From a bacterium (GTDB taxonomy: Bacteria > Bacillota > Bacilli > Lactobacillales > Streptococcaceae), in assembly GCA_905221095.1 (NCBI GenBank), contig CAJNBV010000007.1:62001-126000 (forward strand): 64,000 nt of DNA. Reading direction: 5' to 3'. Position numbers and translations under genes: made by a program. Positions 7,632-17,624 of the stretch are shown piece by piece. Under the pieces are notes generated by a model, which saw only the letters and a list, made by a program, of their open reading frames with translations, had not been told where the DNA came from and searched no databases. Position 1 is the first letter of the stretch. Each line of letters begins with the position of its first letter.

Positions 7632-10145
7632 TTATTGTCTTTTACCGTGACAGTTTTTAAACTTCTTACCAGAACCACATGGGCAAAGTTCATTCCGTCC
7701 AATCTGGCTCAAATCCAAATCTTCTGGCATATTTGCTTGGTGGGCAGCGATATTGCGAGTCGCTGTTGTACTGATATGGTGTTCTGCTTGTGGTCTTTCT
7801 TGTTCATGAATTTGTGCTTTCATCATCAAACGTGTCACATCAAACTCAATCGAACCAATCATATCATTAAACATACGGAAACCTTCTGCCTGATACTCAA
7901 CAACAGGGTTGTTCTGAGCATAGCCACGAAGTCCAACCGCATTACGCAATTGATCAAGGGCATCGATATGATCTGTCCACTTGTTATCTACCACTCGTAG
8001 AATCAAAACTTTTTGGAATTCTTTAACTGCTTCTTCATCACGTAGTTTTGAAACCTGACTATCGTAAACTTGCAAGGCACGTTGGAAGAGTTCTTCCTTG
8101 ATAGCCTTATCAGACAAACCTGACAAGTCTTCGATTGAAATCGAATCTTCTGGAAGCAAGTTGTACTTAGCAAAGTTCAAAATTGCTTCTAGTTTTTCAT
8201 CTTGTTTGGCACGCGCATGACCATCAACGACACGACCAATCGTACGTTTGATCATAGCCTGAATTTCAGGTGCCAAGTCACGGTCTGCAGTGATAACATC
8301 GTAACGTTGAGCGTAGATAATCTCACGTTGTTCACGCATGACATCATCGTATTGAAGGACTTGTTTACGGGTATCGTAGTTATTTCCTTCGACACGTTTT
8401 TGTGCTGCTTCAACCTGACGCGTCAACATACGAGACTCAATCGCCTCTTCAGACATGTTCAAGCGTTCAAAGATTCCCTTCAAGCGTTCAGAACCAAAAC
8501 GTTTCATCAAATCATCTTCAAGAGATAGGTAAAATTGTGACTCACCTGGGTCTCCTTGACGACCTGAACGTCCACGAAGCTGGTTATCGATACGACGGCT
8601 TTCATGGCGTTCTGTACCAATCACACAAAGTCCACCCAATTCGCGAACCCCTTCACCAAGCTTGATGTCAGTACCACGACCGGCCATGTTAGTCGCAATG
8701 GTAACAGCACCACGTTGACCAGCATTCATGATGATTTGAGCTTCTTTATAGTGGTTTTTGGCATTCAAGACTTCGTGAGGAACACCAGCAGCGACCAATT
8801 TCTTAGAAATGTAATCACTAGTTTCAACCGCTACTGTACCAACCAAGACAGGTTGACCCTTTTGGTAACGAGCCTTAACGTCTTCGACAACCGCTTTAAA
8901 CTTAGCTTCAATGCTAGCAAAAAGCAAGTCTGGATGGTCAATACGTTGAACAGGACGGTTTGTTGGGATTGGAATAACACGAATGTTGTAAATTTCACGG
9001 AATTCTTCTTCCTCAGTCTTACCTGTACCCGTCATACCAGACAATTTCTTGTACATACGGAAGAGGTTTTGGTAAGTGATTGAGGCAGATGTCTTGGTCT
9101 CATCCTGAATTGGCACACCTTCTTTGGCTTCAATAGCTTGGTGCAAGCCATCAGAATAACGACGACCTTCCATAGTACGACCTGTAAATTGGTCGACAAT
9201 CAAGATTTCTTGCTCTTCGCTCACCACATAGTCAATATCGAGAAGCATGATGTAGTTGGCACGAAGGGCATTATCGATAAAGTGAGTCAAAGCCACGTTT
9301 TCGATGTCATAGAGATTTTCAAGCTTGAAGTAGCTTTCAGCCTTGTCAATCCCTGAATCAGACAAACCGATAGTCTTAGACTGCACATCGATGATGTAGT
9401 CGTCTTTGTCCAAGGATTTTACATAGTGGTCTGCCATGTGGTAGAGCTGACTGGTTTCAACTGCATTAGCACCTGATACGATCAAAGGTGTACGGGCTTC
9501 GTCAATCAAGATAGAGTCAACCTCATCGACCAAGGCATAGTTGAGCGGACGTTGTACCATGTTTTCAGCACGGACGACCATGTTGTCACGAAGGTAGTCA
9601 AATCCGATTTCTGAGTTGGTTGAGTAAGTGATATCACACTCATAGGCTTCTTTTTTCTCCATTGGAGATTTGGCAGCCAAGTTAATCCCTACTGACAAAC
9701 CAAGCCATGAGTACAATTCACCCATCTCAGTCGCGTCACGCTCTGATAGGTATTCATTGACCGTAACTACGTGGACCCCTTTACCTGAAAGGGCATTGAG
9801 GTATACCGGCATGGTCGCAGTCAAGGTTTTCCCTTCCCCTGTACGCATTTCTGGCACGTCACCATGATGAAGAACGATTCCCCCCATGACCTGAACCTTA
9901 TATGGGAAGAGTCCTAGGACACGTTTGGCACCTTCACGGACAACCGCAAATGCTTCATAAAGCAATGAATCCAGTGATTCTCCATTTTGATAACGTTCTT
10001 TAAATTCAACTGTTTTTGCTTTCAGTTGGTCGTCAGTCAAAGCAGCCATTTGGTCTTCGTATTTGAAAACCTTGTCAGCCATCTTTTCCAGACGACGGAT
10101 TTCTCCTTTATCATTTTCGATAATTGTTTTTAAAATATTAGCCAT
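7632..10145 (-). CDS. secA: Protein translocase ATPase SecA
   Basis: 837 aa. The motor that drives unfolded preproteins through SecYEG at the membrane. Visible: the DEAD-like ATPase with [36 protein letters not shown], the helicase motif [25 protein letters not shown], and the C-terminal zinc/SecB-binding tail [15 protein letters not shown]. It has its own promoter at 10191-10219. SecA1, rather than the accessory SecA2, is indicated by the full length and zinc tail. Confidence 0.98.
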   Translation of the reverse strand: MANILKTIIENDKGEIRRLEKMADKVFKYEDQMAALTDDQLKAKTVEFKERYQNGESLDSLLYEAFAVVREGAKRVLGLFPYKVQVMGGIVLHHGDVPEMRTGEGKTLTATMPVYLNALSGKGVHVVTVNEYLSERDATEMGELYSWLGLSVGINLAAKSPMEKKEAYECDITYSTNSEIGFDYLRDNMVVRAENMVQRPLNYALVDEVDSILIDEARTPLIVSGANAVETSQLYHMADHYVKSLDKDDYIIDVQSKTIGLSDSGIDKAESYFKLENLYDIENVALTHFIDNALRANYIMLLDIDYVVSEEQEILIVDQFTGRTMEGRRYSDGLHQAIEAKEGVPIQDETKTSASITYQNLFRMYKKLSGMTGTGKTEEEEFREIYNIRVIPIPTNRPVQRIDHPDLLFASIEAKFKAVVEDVKARYQKGQPVLVGTVAVETSDYISKKLVAAGVPHEVLNAKNHYKEAQIIMNAGQRGAVTIATNMAGRGTDIKLGEGVRELGGLCVIGTERHESRRIDNQLRGRSGRQGDPGESQFYLSLEDDLMKRFGSERLKGIFERLNMSEEAIESRMLTRQVEAAQKRVEGNNYDTRKQVLQYDDVMREQREIIYAQRYDVITADRDLAPEIQAMIKRTIGRVVDGHARAKQDEKLEAILNFAKYNLLPEDSISIEDLSGLSDKAIKEELFQRALQVYDSQVSKLRDEEAVKEFQKVLILRVVDNKWTDHIDALDQLRNAVGLRGYAQNNPVVEYQAEGFRMFNDMIGSIEFDVTRLMMKAQIHEQERPQAEHHISTTATRNIAAHQANMPEDLDLSQIGRNELCPCGSGKKFKNCHGKRQ

Positions 10146-10190
10146 GTTTTTCCTTACTTTAAATTCCGAATATTTTAGAATGTTCTTTTA

Positions 10191-10219
10191 ATTTTAGCAC
10201 AATTACTGATTATTTTCAA
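10191..10219 (-). promoter_or_regulatory. secA promoter
   Basis: Reading leftward: TTGAAA, 17-nt spacer, TAAAAT with the extended element TGC directly before it. The distance to the secA start is about 45 nt. Confidence 0.65.
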
Positions 10220-10242
10220 GGAAGAATCCCTATTTTGAAAAG

Positions 10243-10273
10243 GAAAAAGAGGCTAGTTTCCAAGCTAACCTCT
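10243..10273 (-). terminator. Terminator upstream of secA
   Basis: Reading leftward, AGAGGTTAG and CTAGCCTCT arms (one G-T pair) lead into TTTTTCC. It ends the transcript of the two small membrane-protein genes and insulates secA. Confidence 0.7.
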
Positions 10274-10290
10274 CTGACTTTTATGATACT

Positions 10291-10578
10291 TTAATTGCCA
10301 AAAATCGGCAAAATCGCAAATAGGATAAATAGATTAATCCAAAGAGAAAAACAGCAGATCAATCCAAAAACAAAAAGACTGACTTTCTTGGACAGCAAGG
10401 CCATCAAAATAGACAGAATACCAAAAACTAGCAAGACTTTCTGTATGCTTAAGAGGTCAATCTTTCCCCCCAGAATCGGACTGCCCCAAGGAAGAAAGAA
10501 GAAAGCAATCCAGATCAACAGAACCAAACCAATATAGACCTTAGAATAGCGTGTAATAAATGATTTTAGATGTGCCAA
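10291..10578 (-). CDS. Small membrane protein, unknown function
   Basis: 95 aa, not recognised. The sequence has about three hydrophobic helices (residues about 14-32, 45-62 and 68-92) separated by short basic or polar loops, so it is an integral membrane protein. It is preceded by GGAGGTAGC, a strong ribosome site. It lies 32 bp after another small membrane protein gene (10611-10946) and is followed by a terminator, so the two probably form a short operon between der and secA. Confidence 0.7.
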   Translation of the reverse strand: MAHLKSFITRYSKVYIGLVLLIWIAFFFLPWGSPILGGKIDLLSIQKVLLVFGILSILMALLSKKVSLFVFGLICCFSLWINLFILFAILPIFGN

Positions 10579-10610
10579 AAGCTACCTCCTATCAATAAAA
10601 ACCATATAAA

Positions 10611-10946
10611 TCAATGTCTTCCGCCCTTAGACTTTCCTAACTCCTTTCTTAGTCTAAGCATTTTTTTGAAACAGAAATAAGTTAACCTATTCAGACCAAT
10701 AGCTAGCAGAATAAAAAGAAACCAAATGCCCCATAACTTGATATCTGTCAAATTTCTCAAGACGATATTGAAAAACAGAACTGAAATAACTGTCCAAGCA
10801 AGGCTAAAAAGAGCATAGAGGGGGATGTAAAACCAGTAAAAATAGTAAAAAATTGGGAAAAATTTACTATCTCTATTGTCCTTTTCAATCCAGCTGAAAA
10901 AGTAAAACCAGGGAAATAAGATTATCAATTTAAACAAATGTTTCAT
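10611..10946 (-). CDS. Small membrane protein, unknown function
   Basis: 111 aa from the start at 10946, chosen because GAGGGGG then lies 6 nt upstream; the two-codon longer frame would put the start on top of the ribosome site. There are about three hydrophobic segments (residues about 3-20, 33-62 and 72-95) and a basic C-terminus rich in Arg/Lys (FKKMLRLRKELGKSKGG). No family was recognised. Co-directional with 10291-10578. Confidence 0.65.
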   Translation of the reverse strand: MKHLFKLIILFPWFYFFSWIEKDNRDSKFFPIFYYFYWFYIPLYALFSLAWTVISVLFFNIVLRNLTDIKLWGIWFLFILLAIGLNRLTYFCFKKMLRLRKELGKSKGGRH

Positions 10947-10993
10947 CACCATCCCCCTCTACTTGATAGCGTTTTCTATTATTTTATTATATC

Positions 10994-11022
10994 AAAAAAA
11001 TCTGGAAATGTCATTCCAGATT
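10994..11022 (-). terminator. Terminator after der
   Basis: Reading leftward, AATCTGGAA and TTTCCAGATT arms with a 5-nt loop lead into TTTTTGATATAAT. It is a clear intrinsic terminator. The TATAAT just past it could serve as -10 for the downstream small membrane protein genes. Confidence 0.8.
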
Positions 11023-11030
11023 CTGCTTTG

Positions 11031-12341
11031 TTATTTGCGTTTTCTTGCGATGAGATGGATTGGAGTTCCCTCAAAGACAAAGGCCTTGCGGATTTGATTT
11101 TCCAAGAAACGCAGGTAAGAAAAGTGCATGAGTTCTTCTTCGTTGACAAAGATAACAAAGGTTGGTGGTTTGGTTGCCACTTGGCTCGCATAGAAAATCT
11201 TGAGACGTTTTCCTTTGTCTGTCGGTGTTGGATTGATGGCAATGGCATCCATAATCACATCGTTCAAGACAGCTGATGGAATACGTGTATTTTGACTTTC
11301 ACTGATTTGCTTGATCATCTCAGGAAGTTTGTGAAGACGTTGCTTGGTCAAGGCTGATACAAAGATAATCGGTGCGTAAGGCAAGTATTGGAACTGCTCA
11401 CGGATATCTTCTTCCCAGTTTTTCATAGTGTGGTTGTCTTTTTCAAGCGTATCCCACTTGTTGACCACGATAATCATCCCTTTACCAGCTTCATGGGCAA
11501 ATCCTGCGATACGCTTATCGTATTCACGAATGCCTTCTTCCGCATTGATGACCATCAAGACCACATCTGAGCGGTCAATAGCACGCATGGCGCGCATAAC
11601 GGAGTATTTCTCAGTATTTTCATAGACCTTACCAGACTTACGCATACCAGCTGTATCAATCATGGTAAACTCTTGACCATCTGTATCTGTAAAGTGGGTA
11701 TCAATGGCGTCACGCGTTGTTCCAGCAACTGGACTGGCAATGACACGGTCTTCTCCCAAGATAGCATTGATCAAGCTTGATTTTCCAACGTTTGGACGAC
11801 CAATCAAGCTAAACTTGATCACATCTGGATTTTCTTCTTCATATTCATTTGGAAGATTTTCTACGATTGCGTCTAGCACATCCCCTGTACCGATACCATG
11901 GACAGATGAGATTGGCAGTGGTTCACCCAAACCGAGAGCATAGAAATCATAGATATCATTTCGCATCTCAGGGTTGTCCACCTTGTTAACTGCGAGGATA
12001 ACTGGTTTGTGGGTCTTATAAAGCTTACGGGCTACGTATTCGTCCGCATCGGTAATTCCTTCCTTACCAGACACGACAAAAACGATAACATCAGCTTCTT
12101 CCATAGCAATTTCTGCCTGGTGCTTGATTTGTTCCATGAAAGGAGCATCGACATCATCGATTCCTCCTGTATCAATCATGCTAAACGAACGATTGAGCCA
12201 CTCACCCGTCGCATAGATACGGTCACGTGTCACTCCTTCGACATCTTCTACAATGGAGATTCGCTCACCAGCGATCCGATTAAATAGGGTTGATTTCCCA
12301 ACATTGGGACGTCCTACAATGGCAATAGTTGGTAGGGCCAT
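11031..12341 (-). CDS. der: Ribosome-assembly GTPase Der (EngA)
   Basis: 436 aa with two tandem GTPase domains and a C-terminal KH-like domain; it acts in maturation of the 50S subunit. G1 motifs are [12 protein letters not shown] (residues about 9-20) and [12 protein letters not shown] (about 182-193). The DTGG and DTAG G3 motifs and two NKxD motifs (NKVD, NKWD) are visible. It lies downstream of dnaI and the nitroreductase gene in the same direction. Confidence 0.97.
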   Translation of the reverse strand: MALPTIAIVGRPNVGKSTLFNRIAGERISIVEDVEGVTRDRIYATGEWLNRSFSMIDTGGIDDVDAPFMEQIKHQAEIAMEEADVIVFVVSGKEGITDADEYVARKLYKTHKPVILAVNKVDNPEMRNDIYDFYALGLGEPLPISSVHGIGTGDVLDAIVENLPNEYEEENPDVIKFSLIGRPNVGKSSLINAILGEDRVIASPVAGTTRDAIDTHFTDTDGQEFTMIDTAGMRKSGKVYENTEKYSVMRAMRAIDRSDVVLMVINAEEGIREYDKRIAGFAHEAGKGMIIVVNKWDTLEKDNHTMKNWEEDIREQFQYLPYAPIIFVSALTKQRLHKLPEMIKQISESQNTRIPSAVLNDVIMDAIAINPTPTDKGKRLKIFYASQVATKPPTFVIFVNEEELMHFSYLRFLENQIRKAFVFEGTPIHLIARKRK

Positions 12342-12354
12342 AATTTCTCACTTT

Positions 12355-13068
12355 CTACAATAACTTCTTCTGTTCAAGATTTTTTCTAGTTGAGCTTGGT
12401 TCTGCTTGACCAAACTGTTCTGCTAGACGCTGACTCCAGCTTGTGGTCGCACGCGCCCCAGCATAGTCAGCCTGTACACGGTCATAAGACTCAATCGCAT
12501 CAACTGTCTGTTCCTGATATTCTTCCTCAAATACCACCTGATTCAATGGCAAGCGAGGTTTGACTTCATGTTCTTCATTTGGAAGACCTAGTGCCATCCC
12601 AAAAACTGGATAAGTGTAGTCAGGCAGGTTAAAGAGTTCTGCCACTTCTTCTGACTTGTAACGCACCAAGCCAATGATGACACCGCCATAGCCCAAACTT
12701 TCAGCCGCCAGCAGGGCATTTTGACCAGCAAGAGCCGCATCGACCGAACTAATCAAGAGACTTTCTACACCTTGAGGTTGGAAGGTGTCGGTATGAAGCT
12801 GAGCTCCCTTTTCTGCTCGGTTCAAATCTCCAACAAAGAGAAGGAAAACAGCAGACTGGCGAATGGCTTCTTGAGGCACCAACTCATACAAGGCATCTTT
12901 CTTTTCTTGACTTCGTACCACAATCACAGAGTAGGATTGAAAATTCTTCCAAGACGAGGCCATTTGGGCTGCTGTCAAGATTTCCGTCAAATCTTCCTGA
13001 GGAAGGGCTTGCTCCTTAAATCTTCGAACAGACTTATGAGCTTTCATCAGTTTAATCGTTTCTGTCAT
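12355..13068 (-). CDS. Nitroreductase family flavoprotein
   Basis: 237 aa. An FMN-dependent oxidoreductase of the nitroreductase / NADPH-dependent flavin reductase type. The N-terminal HKSVRRFKEQALPQEDL is the family's FMN phosphate-binding Arg-rich stretch, and GYGGVIIGLVR is the later conserved block. The natural electron acceptor is unknown. Its ATG overlaps the dnaI stop by 4 bp (ATGA), so it is translationally coupled to the replication genes. Confidence 0.88.
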   Translation of the reverse strand: MTETIKLMKAHKSVRRFKEQALPQEDLTEILTAAQMASSWKNFQSYSVIVVRSQEKKDALYELVPQEAIRQSAVFLLFVGDLNRAEKGAQLHTDTFQPQGVESLLISSVDAALAGQNALLAAESLGYGGVIIGLVRYKSEEVAELFNLPDYTYPVFGMALGLPNEEHEVKPRLPLNQVVFEEEYQEQTVDAIESYDRVQADYAGARATTSWSQRLAEQFGQAEPSSTRKNLEQKKLL

Positions 13069-13961
13069 CGACGGTTTACTCCTTCTAAACGAGTCTCCTC
13101 AGCCAAATAACGAATGCGTTCCATGACCCGTCTGGCTTCCCAGGTTTCGTCATTTCCATGCTTCCCTTTAGCGAAATGCAGCTCCAAGTCTTCAAAGTTG
13201 AAGTTGGAAGTGAAAAAGGTCGGTAAATTTTCCTGCATCCGATATTGGAGAATGACTTGTAGGATTTCATCCCGCACCCAAGCTGTTGATTGCTCGGCAC
13301 CAATATCATCTAAAATCAGGACTTCAGAAATCTTAATCTCATCCACCAAGGTCTTAACATTGCCATCACCGATAGCATTTTTGACATCAATGACAAAGCT
13401 AGGATAGTGGAGGAGAGTGGATGAAACACCACGTTTTTCTGATAAATCATGGGCTAAAGCAGCCACCATGAAACTTTTACCCACACCAAAGTCTCCATAC
13501 AAGTAAAGACCTTTTCGAATAGCTGGATATTGCTCCACGAAGGCTAATAGTTTTTCAAAAACTGGCAAGCGCCCCAAATCATCCAAATCAACTTGCGCCA
13601 AACTAGCTTTCTTGAGACTAGCTGGCAGATTGATTAACTTGAGACGATTCTTAATAGCCGCTTCTTTTTCCGCTGCGATTAGTTCAGGAGTTTCTTCATA
13701 AGAAACATCCGCATAGCCGTGGTTCATGACCAAAATAGGCTTGTAGCCTTTAGCAATATAATCCATATCCCCACGGAGAAACTTGTCTCGCTCGGTGATG
13801 TACTGATTAAACTTGGAGATACTGCGATTTAATTCCTCTGGAGTCAAGGATTCTTGCTGGATAAAGGCCGCAACATCAGGATCCTTCATGATTTTCTGGA
13901 CCAAATCTTGATAATGAAAACGGCTAGGTTGACGTTTGAGTACGTCTCCGACACTTTCCAT
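13065..13961 (-). CDS. dnaI: Primosomal protein / helicase loader DnaI
   Basis: 298 aa. An AAA+ ATPase that loads the replicative helicase together with DnaB. The Walker A motif is YGDFGVGKSFMVAAL, Walker B is VLILDDIGAEQ, and the N-terminal third is the helicase-interaction part. It directly follows dnaB (stop and start adjoin, 13961/13962), as in other Firmicutes. Confidence 0.95.
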   Translation of the reverse strand: MESVGDVLKRQPSRFHYQDLVQKIMKDPDVAAFIQQESLTPEELNRSISKFNQYITERDKFLRGDMDYIAKGYKPILVMNHGYADVSYEETPELIAAEKEAAIKNRLKLINLPASLKKASLAQVDLDDLGRLPVFEKLLAFVEQYPAIRKGLYLYGDFGVGKSFMVAALAHDLSEKRGVSSTLLHYPSFVIDVKNAIGDGNVKTLVDEIKISEVLILDDIGAEQSTAWVRDEILQVILQYRMQENLPTFFTSNFNFEDLELHFAKGKHGNDETWEARRVMERIRYLAEETRLEGVNRR

Positions 13962-15131
13962 CTAATCTCCTCCTTTTTCTAATCGAGCTAATAGTTCTTG
14001 TTTCTTACGTTCTAGTTCCAGACGAGTTTCCTCGCTGGTTTCATTTTTATAATCTGGATTGCTCCATTTGGGTACATTGGACTTAGCAGGACCGGGTTTA
14101 CTAGTCTTTTGAGTCTGACTCTTCTGCCCACGCTCACGGATGCGTAAGACCGCCTCTTCTGCCGAATGAATCTTTTGATAGGCATAGTCATTAGCCACTT
14201 TCATAGCATATTTCTCATTGATATTTGCCGAATCCACTTTATTAAAGGTCAACAAGAGAATAATATTGATGACTTCGTCCAGCAAGCCCAAGCCAGCCAT
14301 CTGTTTCAAGAGTTCTCTTTCTGTTTGGGTAATGGTTCCCTTGCGTGTTTGCTTGATTTCTACCAAGAACTGCAGGGCAGTTTTACTTTTGGCTTCTTTG
14401 ATAATGGTTGCTTCCTTAGGACTAAAGTCAGAGGAAACCGGTTTTTGAGCAATTTTTTCCCGCATGCGTTTGGTTGAAATAACCTGGGAAACAGCTGTTG
14501 ACTTAGCCAATTGATAGGTCTCAAACCAAGTCCATTTCTTTTCCTCCGCAATGGCAAAGAGGTTTAAGACATCGGACTGCTCATCCGCAAAGCGAAGCCC
14601 ATCTCGAGCCATAAGATGACGAAAATGGTCCAAGTCAAAATCGTTGGCCACTTTTTTCTTAAGACTAAGGTCTTCTTGACTTCCTAGTTCTGCCAAATCT
14701 GGAAAGACTTGATTGAGTGAGACAGGTATTTCTTCTCCCTCAGCACTTTCAACTTTCAAATCCTCCACAGCTGCATCGCCAATCTTTTTCTCCAAAAGTC
14801 TGCGATAAACAGGATGCTCCAAGAAGTCCTGACTCGAAAGTGGAGTATGGAGGGCTAGCTGGTAAACATCCCCTTTTTGATAGAGGGTCAAGAGATTGAA
14901 AGCAGATAGGATTTTAAAGGATTTTAAAAGTCTGTCCATCCCAAAGTTGAGATGATTAAGAATGCTTGAAAAAAGATATTCCTTTCTACCATTATCCCAA
15001 AAACTAATGGTATAAAGATAAAGGCTCAGCGCCTCCTGACCGATAATCGGGAGGTAGCACTGTACCAGAGATGAGGTATCTTGCGACACCCGATTATTCT
15101 TTAGATAAGAAAAACGGTCAATTGGCTTCAT
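13962..15131 (-). CDS. dnaB: Replication initiation / membrane attachment protein DnaB
   Basis: 389 aa. The Firmicute primosome component (not the helicase) that works with DnaD and DnaI at oriC and stalled forks. It has an N-terminal winged-helix region, the DnaB_2/DnaD-like domain around residues 200-330, and a Lys/Gln-rich tail. The context nrdR-dnaB-dnaI supports the call strongly. Sequence identity in this family is low, so the context carries weight. Confidence 0.93.
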   Translation of the reverse strand: MKPIDRFSYLKNNRVSQDTSSLVQCYLPIIGQEALSLYLYTISFWDNGRKEYLFSSILNHLNFGMDRLLKSFKILSAFNLLTLYQKGDVYQLALHTPLSSQDFLEHPVYRRLLEKKIGDAAVEDLKVESAEGEEIPVSLNQVFPDLAELGSQEDLSLKKKVANDFDLDHFRHLMARDGLRFADEQSDVLNLFAIAEEKKWTWFETYQLAKSTAVSQVISTKRMREKIAQKPVSSDFSPKEATIIKEAKSKTALQFLVEIKQTRKGTITQTERELLKQMAGLGLLDEVINIILLLTFNKVDSANINEKYAMKVANDYAYQKIHSAEEAVLRIRERGQKSQTQKTSKPGPAKSNVPKWSNPDYKNETSEETRLELERKKQELLARLEKGGD

Positions 15132-15605
15132 TTATCTTTCCTTTTTCTTTTTAGAGGACTGGGTGATTTGTTGGAGCAGGCTCTCTAACTCACTCACATC
15201 CTTAAAACTACGATAGACACTGGCAAAACGCACATAGGTAATCTCGTCCAGTTCAGCCAACTCCTCCATGACGAGTGAACCAATGTCCTCACTTTGAATT
15301 TCATTTTCATTTCGACCACGGAGTTTCTGTTCGATACGATTGACTACCATGTTGATTTCATCACTTGACACAGGACGTTTCTGGGCTGAGCGGATAATCC
15401 CATTAAAGATTTTATCTCTGGAGAATTGTTCCCGTGTGCCATCTTTTTTAACAACCACTAAGGTTCTTTCTTCTACTCGTTCGTAGGTTGTAAAACGGTG
15501 CTGGCATTCGTCGCACTCACGTCTTCTACGAATAGTGTTCCCTTCTTCTGCTTGGCGACTATCGATAACACTTGACTTGGTAGCCCCACATTTTGGACAA
15601 CGCAT
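15132..15605 (-). CDS. nrdR: Transcriptional repressor NrdR
   Basis: 157 aa. An ATP/dATP-sensing repressor of ribonucleotide reductase genes. The zinc ribbon is CPKCG (residues 3-7) and CDECQHRF (about 31-38), followed by an ATP-cone domain ([20 protein letters not shown]). The start [10 protein letters not shown] at 15605 has AAGGAGGGAAAGG upstream; the longer frame to 15665 has no support and would run through the promoter. It is the first gene of the nrdR-dnaB-dnaI-nitroreductase-der series. Confidence 0.96.
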
Positions 15606-15632
15606 CCTTTCCCTCCTTATCGTTTTCTTTTC

Positions 15633-15707
15633 ATTATACCATTTTTTAAGCGATTCCCAAAACAATTCTTCTTTTTGCTTGACAAGTTTTTTGTTTTGTT
15701 GTATTAT
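15633..15707. promoter_or_regulatory. Divergent promoters of nrdR and the GntR-ABC operon
   Basis: Minus strand: TATAAT at 15633-15638 with extended TGG, weak -35, for nrdR. Plus strand: TTGACA at 15679-15684, 17-nt spacer, TATTAT at 15702-15707, a strong promoter for the GntR gene. The AT-rich palindromic stretch TTTAATTAA right after the plus -10 is a possible autoregulatory site. Confidence 0.7.
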
Positions 15708-15744
15708 TTAATTAAGACAAAGAGATAAAAGAAAGGAGACCAAG

Positions 15745-16110
15745 ATGTCCTGGACATTTGACAACAAAAAACCCATCTATTTACAGATTATGGAGAAAAT
15801 CAAGCTTCAGATTGTTTCCCATACGCTGGAACCCAATCAACAACTTCCAACCGTGAGGGAGCTTGCGAGCGAGGCTGGTGTCAATCCCAACACCATCCAA
15901 AGAGCCTTGTCAGACCTCGAACGAGAAGGATTTGTTTACAGCAAGCGAACAACTGGACGATTTGTGACTGAAGATAAGGAACTGATCGCCCAATCTCGCA
16001 AACAACTATCAGAAGAACAATTGGAACACTTCGTTTCCTCCATGACCCATTTTGGCTATGAAAAAGAAGAACTACCAGGCGTAGTCGGCGATTATATTAA
16101 AGGAGTTTAA
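15745..16110 (+). CDS. GntR-family (YtrA-like) transcriptional regulator
   Basis: 121 aa. An N-terminal winged helix-turn-helix (PIYLQIMEKIKLQIVSH, then the recognition region VNPNTIQRALSDLEREGFV) with only a short C-terminal dimerisation tail, typical of the YtrA subgroup. These regulators usually repress the adjacent ABC transporter operon, and here the ATPase gene follows after 4 bp. The strong upstream promoter has a palindromic AT-rich site where autoregulation could act. The inducer is unknown. Confidence 0.9.
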   Translation: MSWTFDNKKPIYLQIMEKIKLQIVSHTLEPNQQLPTVRELASEAGVNPNTIQRALSDLEREGFVYSKRTTGRFVTEDKELIAQSRKQLSEEQLEHFVSSMTHFGYEKEELPGVVGDYIKGV

Positions 16111-16114
16111 GCCT

Positions 16115-16810
16115 ATGTCATTACTAGCATTTGAAAATGTATCCAAATCTTATGGAGCAACCCCAGCCCTTGAAAATGTTTCTCTTGACATCCCAGCTGG
16201 AAAAATTGTTGGTCTCCTTGGACCAAACGGCTCAGGGAAAACAACCCTGATTAAACTAATCAATGGCCTCTTGCAACCAGACCAAGGACGTGTTCTCATC
16301 AACGACATGGACCCAAGCCCAGCAACCAAGGCTATCGTAGCTTATTTGCCGGATACAACCTATCTCAATGAACAAATGAAGGTCAAAGAAGCCCTAACCT
16401 ACTTCAAAACTTTCTATAAAGATTTCAATCTGGAACGCGCCCACCATCTACTTGCAGACCTTGGCATTGATGAAAATAGTCGTCTCAAGAAACTATCAAA
16501 AGGGAACAAGGAAAAGGTCCAACTGATTTTGGTTATGAGCCGCGATGCCCGCCTCTACGTTCTGGACGAACCCATTGGTGGGGTGGATCCAGCAGCTCGT
16601 GATTATATCCTCAATACCATTATCAACAACTACTCCCCAACTTCTACCGTTTTGATTTCTACCCACTTGATTTCTGATATCGAGCCAATCTTGGATGAAA
16701 TTGTCTTCCTCAAAGACGGAAAAGTCGTTCGTCAAGGAAACGTAGATGATATTCGCTATGAGTCTGGTGAATCCATCGACCAGCTCTTCCGTCAGGAATT
16801 TAAGGCCTAA
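16115..16810 (+). CDS. ABC transporter ATP-binding protein
   Basis: 231 aa. The single nucleotide-binding domain shows Walker A GLLGPNGSGKTTLIKL, signature LSKGNKEKVQ and Walker B LYVLDEPIGGVDP. It partners the membrane protein encoded just downstream, and both are under the YtrA-like regulator. The set resembles the ytr/bcr type of exporters linked to cell-envelope stress or antimicrobial peptides, but the substrate is not known. Confidence 0.9.
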   Translation: MSLLAFENVSKSYGATPALENVSLDIPAGKIVGLLGPNGSGKTTLIKLINGLLQPDQGRVLINDMDPSPATKAIVAYLPDTTYLNEQMKVKEALTYFKTFYKDFNLERAHHLLADLGIDENSRLKKLSKGNKEKVQLILVMSRDARLYVLDEPIGGVDPAARDYILNTIINNYSPTSTVLISTHLISDIEPILDEIVFLKDGKVVRQGNVDDIRYESGESIDQLFRQEFKA

Positions 16811-16825
16811 GCAAAGGAGATTATT

Positions 16826-17593
16826 ATGTTTTGGAATTTAGTTCGCTACGAATTTAAAAATGTTAACAAGTGGTATTTAGCCCTCTACGCTGCTGTGCTA
16901 GTCCTTTCTGCCCTTATCGGGATACAAGCACAGACCTCTAACAATCTGCCTGTCAAAGAAAGCCAACCTGTCCTACTCATTTTTCTAGCTACTGTCTTTG
17001 GGGGAATGATGATTACACTGGGGATTTCAACCATTTTCTTAATCATTAAACGTTTCAAAGGAAGTGTCTATGACCGCCAAGGCTATCTAACTTTGACCTT
17101 GCCAGTGTCTGAGCACTATATCATCACAGCTAAACTAGTCGGTGCCTTTATCTGGTCTATTGTCAGTACTGCTGTACTCGTAATCAGTGCTTTTATTGTT
17201 CTGACTCTAACAGCTCCTGATTGGTTTGCAACTTCTGACTTGATTCCATTTATAGAAACACACCTCCCTCAACTCTCTCTTATGGGGATATCCTTCCTAC
17301 TAAATACCATTTCTGGAATCCTCTGCATCTACTTGGCAATTTCCATTGGACAGCTGTTCAATGAATACCGTACTGCACTGTCAATTGTAGCCTACATTGG
17401 TATCCAAATCGTCGTTGGCTTTATTGAACTCTTCTATCGTTCTAACCCTGGTTTCTACTTCCCATCAACCACTGGAGGAGCTGATCAGTTCCAGATGGGC
17501 ATTATCATGACTATTCTGGAAGAAGTTATTCTTATAGCCATCTACTATCTAGGAACTTATCACATCTTGAAAAACAAGGTTAATTTGCAATAA
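16826..17593 (+). CDS. ABC transporter permease
   Basis: 255 aa integral membrane protein with about six hydrophobic segments (first at residues about 17-35, then about 48-75, 100-135, 150-172, 180-200 and 225-245). It forms the membrane half of the transporter with the ATPase encoded 15 bp upstream. AAAGGAG precedes its start. A terminator follows at 17596-17622. No signature beyond ABC-2-like topology was recognised. Confidence 0.85.
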   Translation: MFWNLVRYEFKNVNKWYLALYAAVLVLSALIGIQAQTSNNLPVKESQPVLLIFLATVFGGMMITLGISTIFLIIKRFKGSVYDRQGYLTLTLPVSEHYIITAKLVGAFIWSIVSTAVLVISAFIVLTLTAPDWFATSDLIPFIETHLPQLSLMGISFLLNTISGILCIYLAISIGQLFNEYRTALSIVAYIGIQIVVGFIELFYRSNPGFYFPSTTGGADQFQMGIIMTILEEVILIAIYYLGTYHILKNKVNLQ

Positions 17594-17595
17594 AA

Positions 17596-17622
17596 AATGC
17601 CCAGCTAAAAAGCTGGGTTTTG
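17596..17622. terminator. Bidirectional terminator
   Basis: CCCAGCT and AGCTGGG arms around a 4-nt loop, with T runs on both strands (TTTTG on plus, ATTTTTTA on minus). It serves the convergent ABC permease and lrgB genes. Confidence 0.8.
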
Positions 17623-17624
17623 AT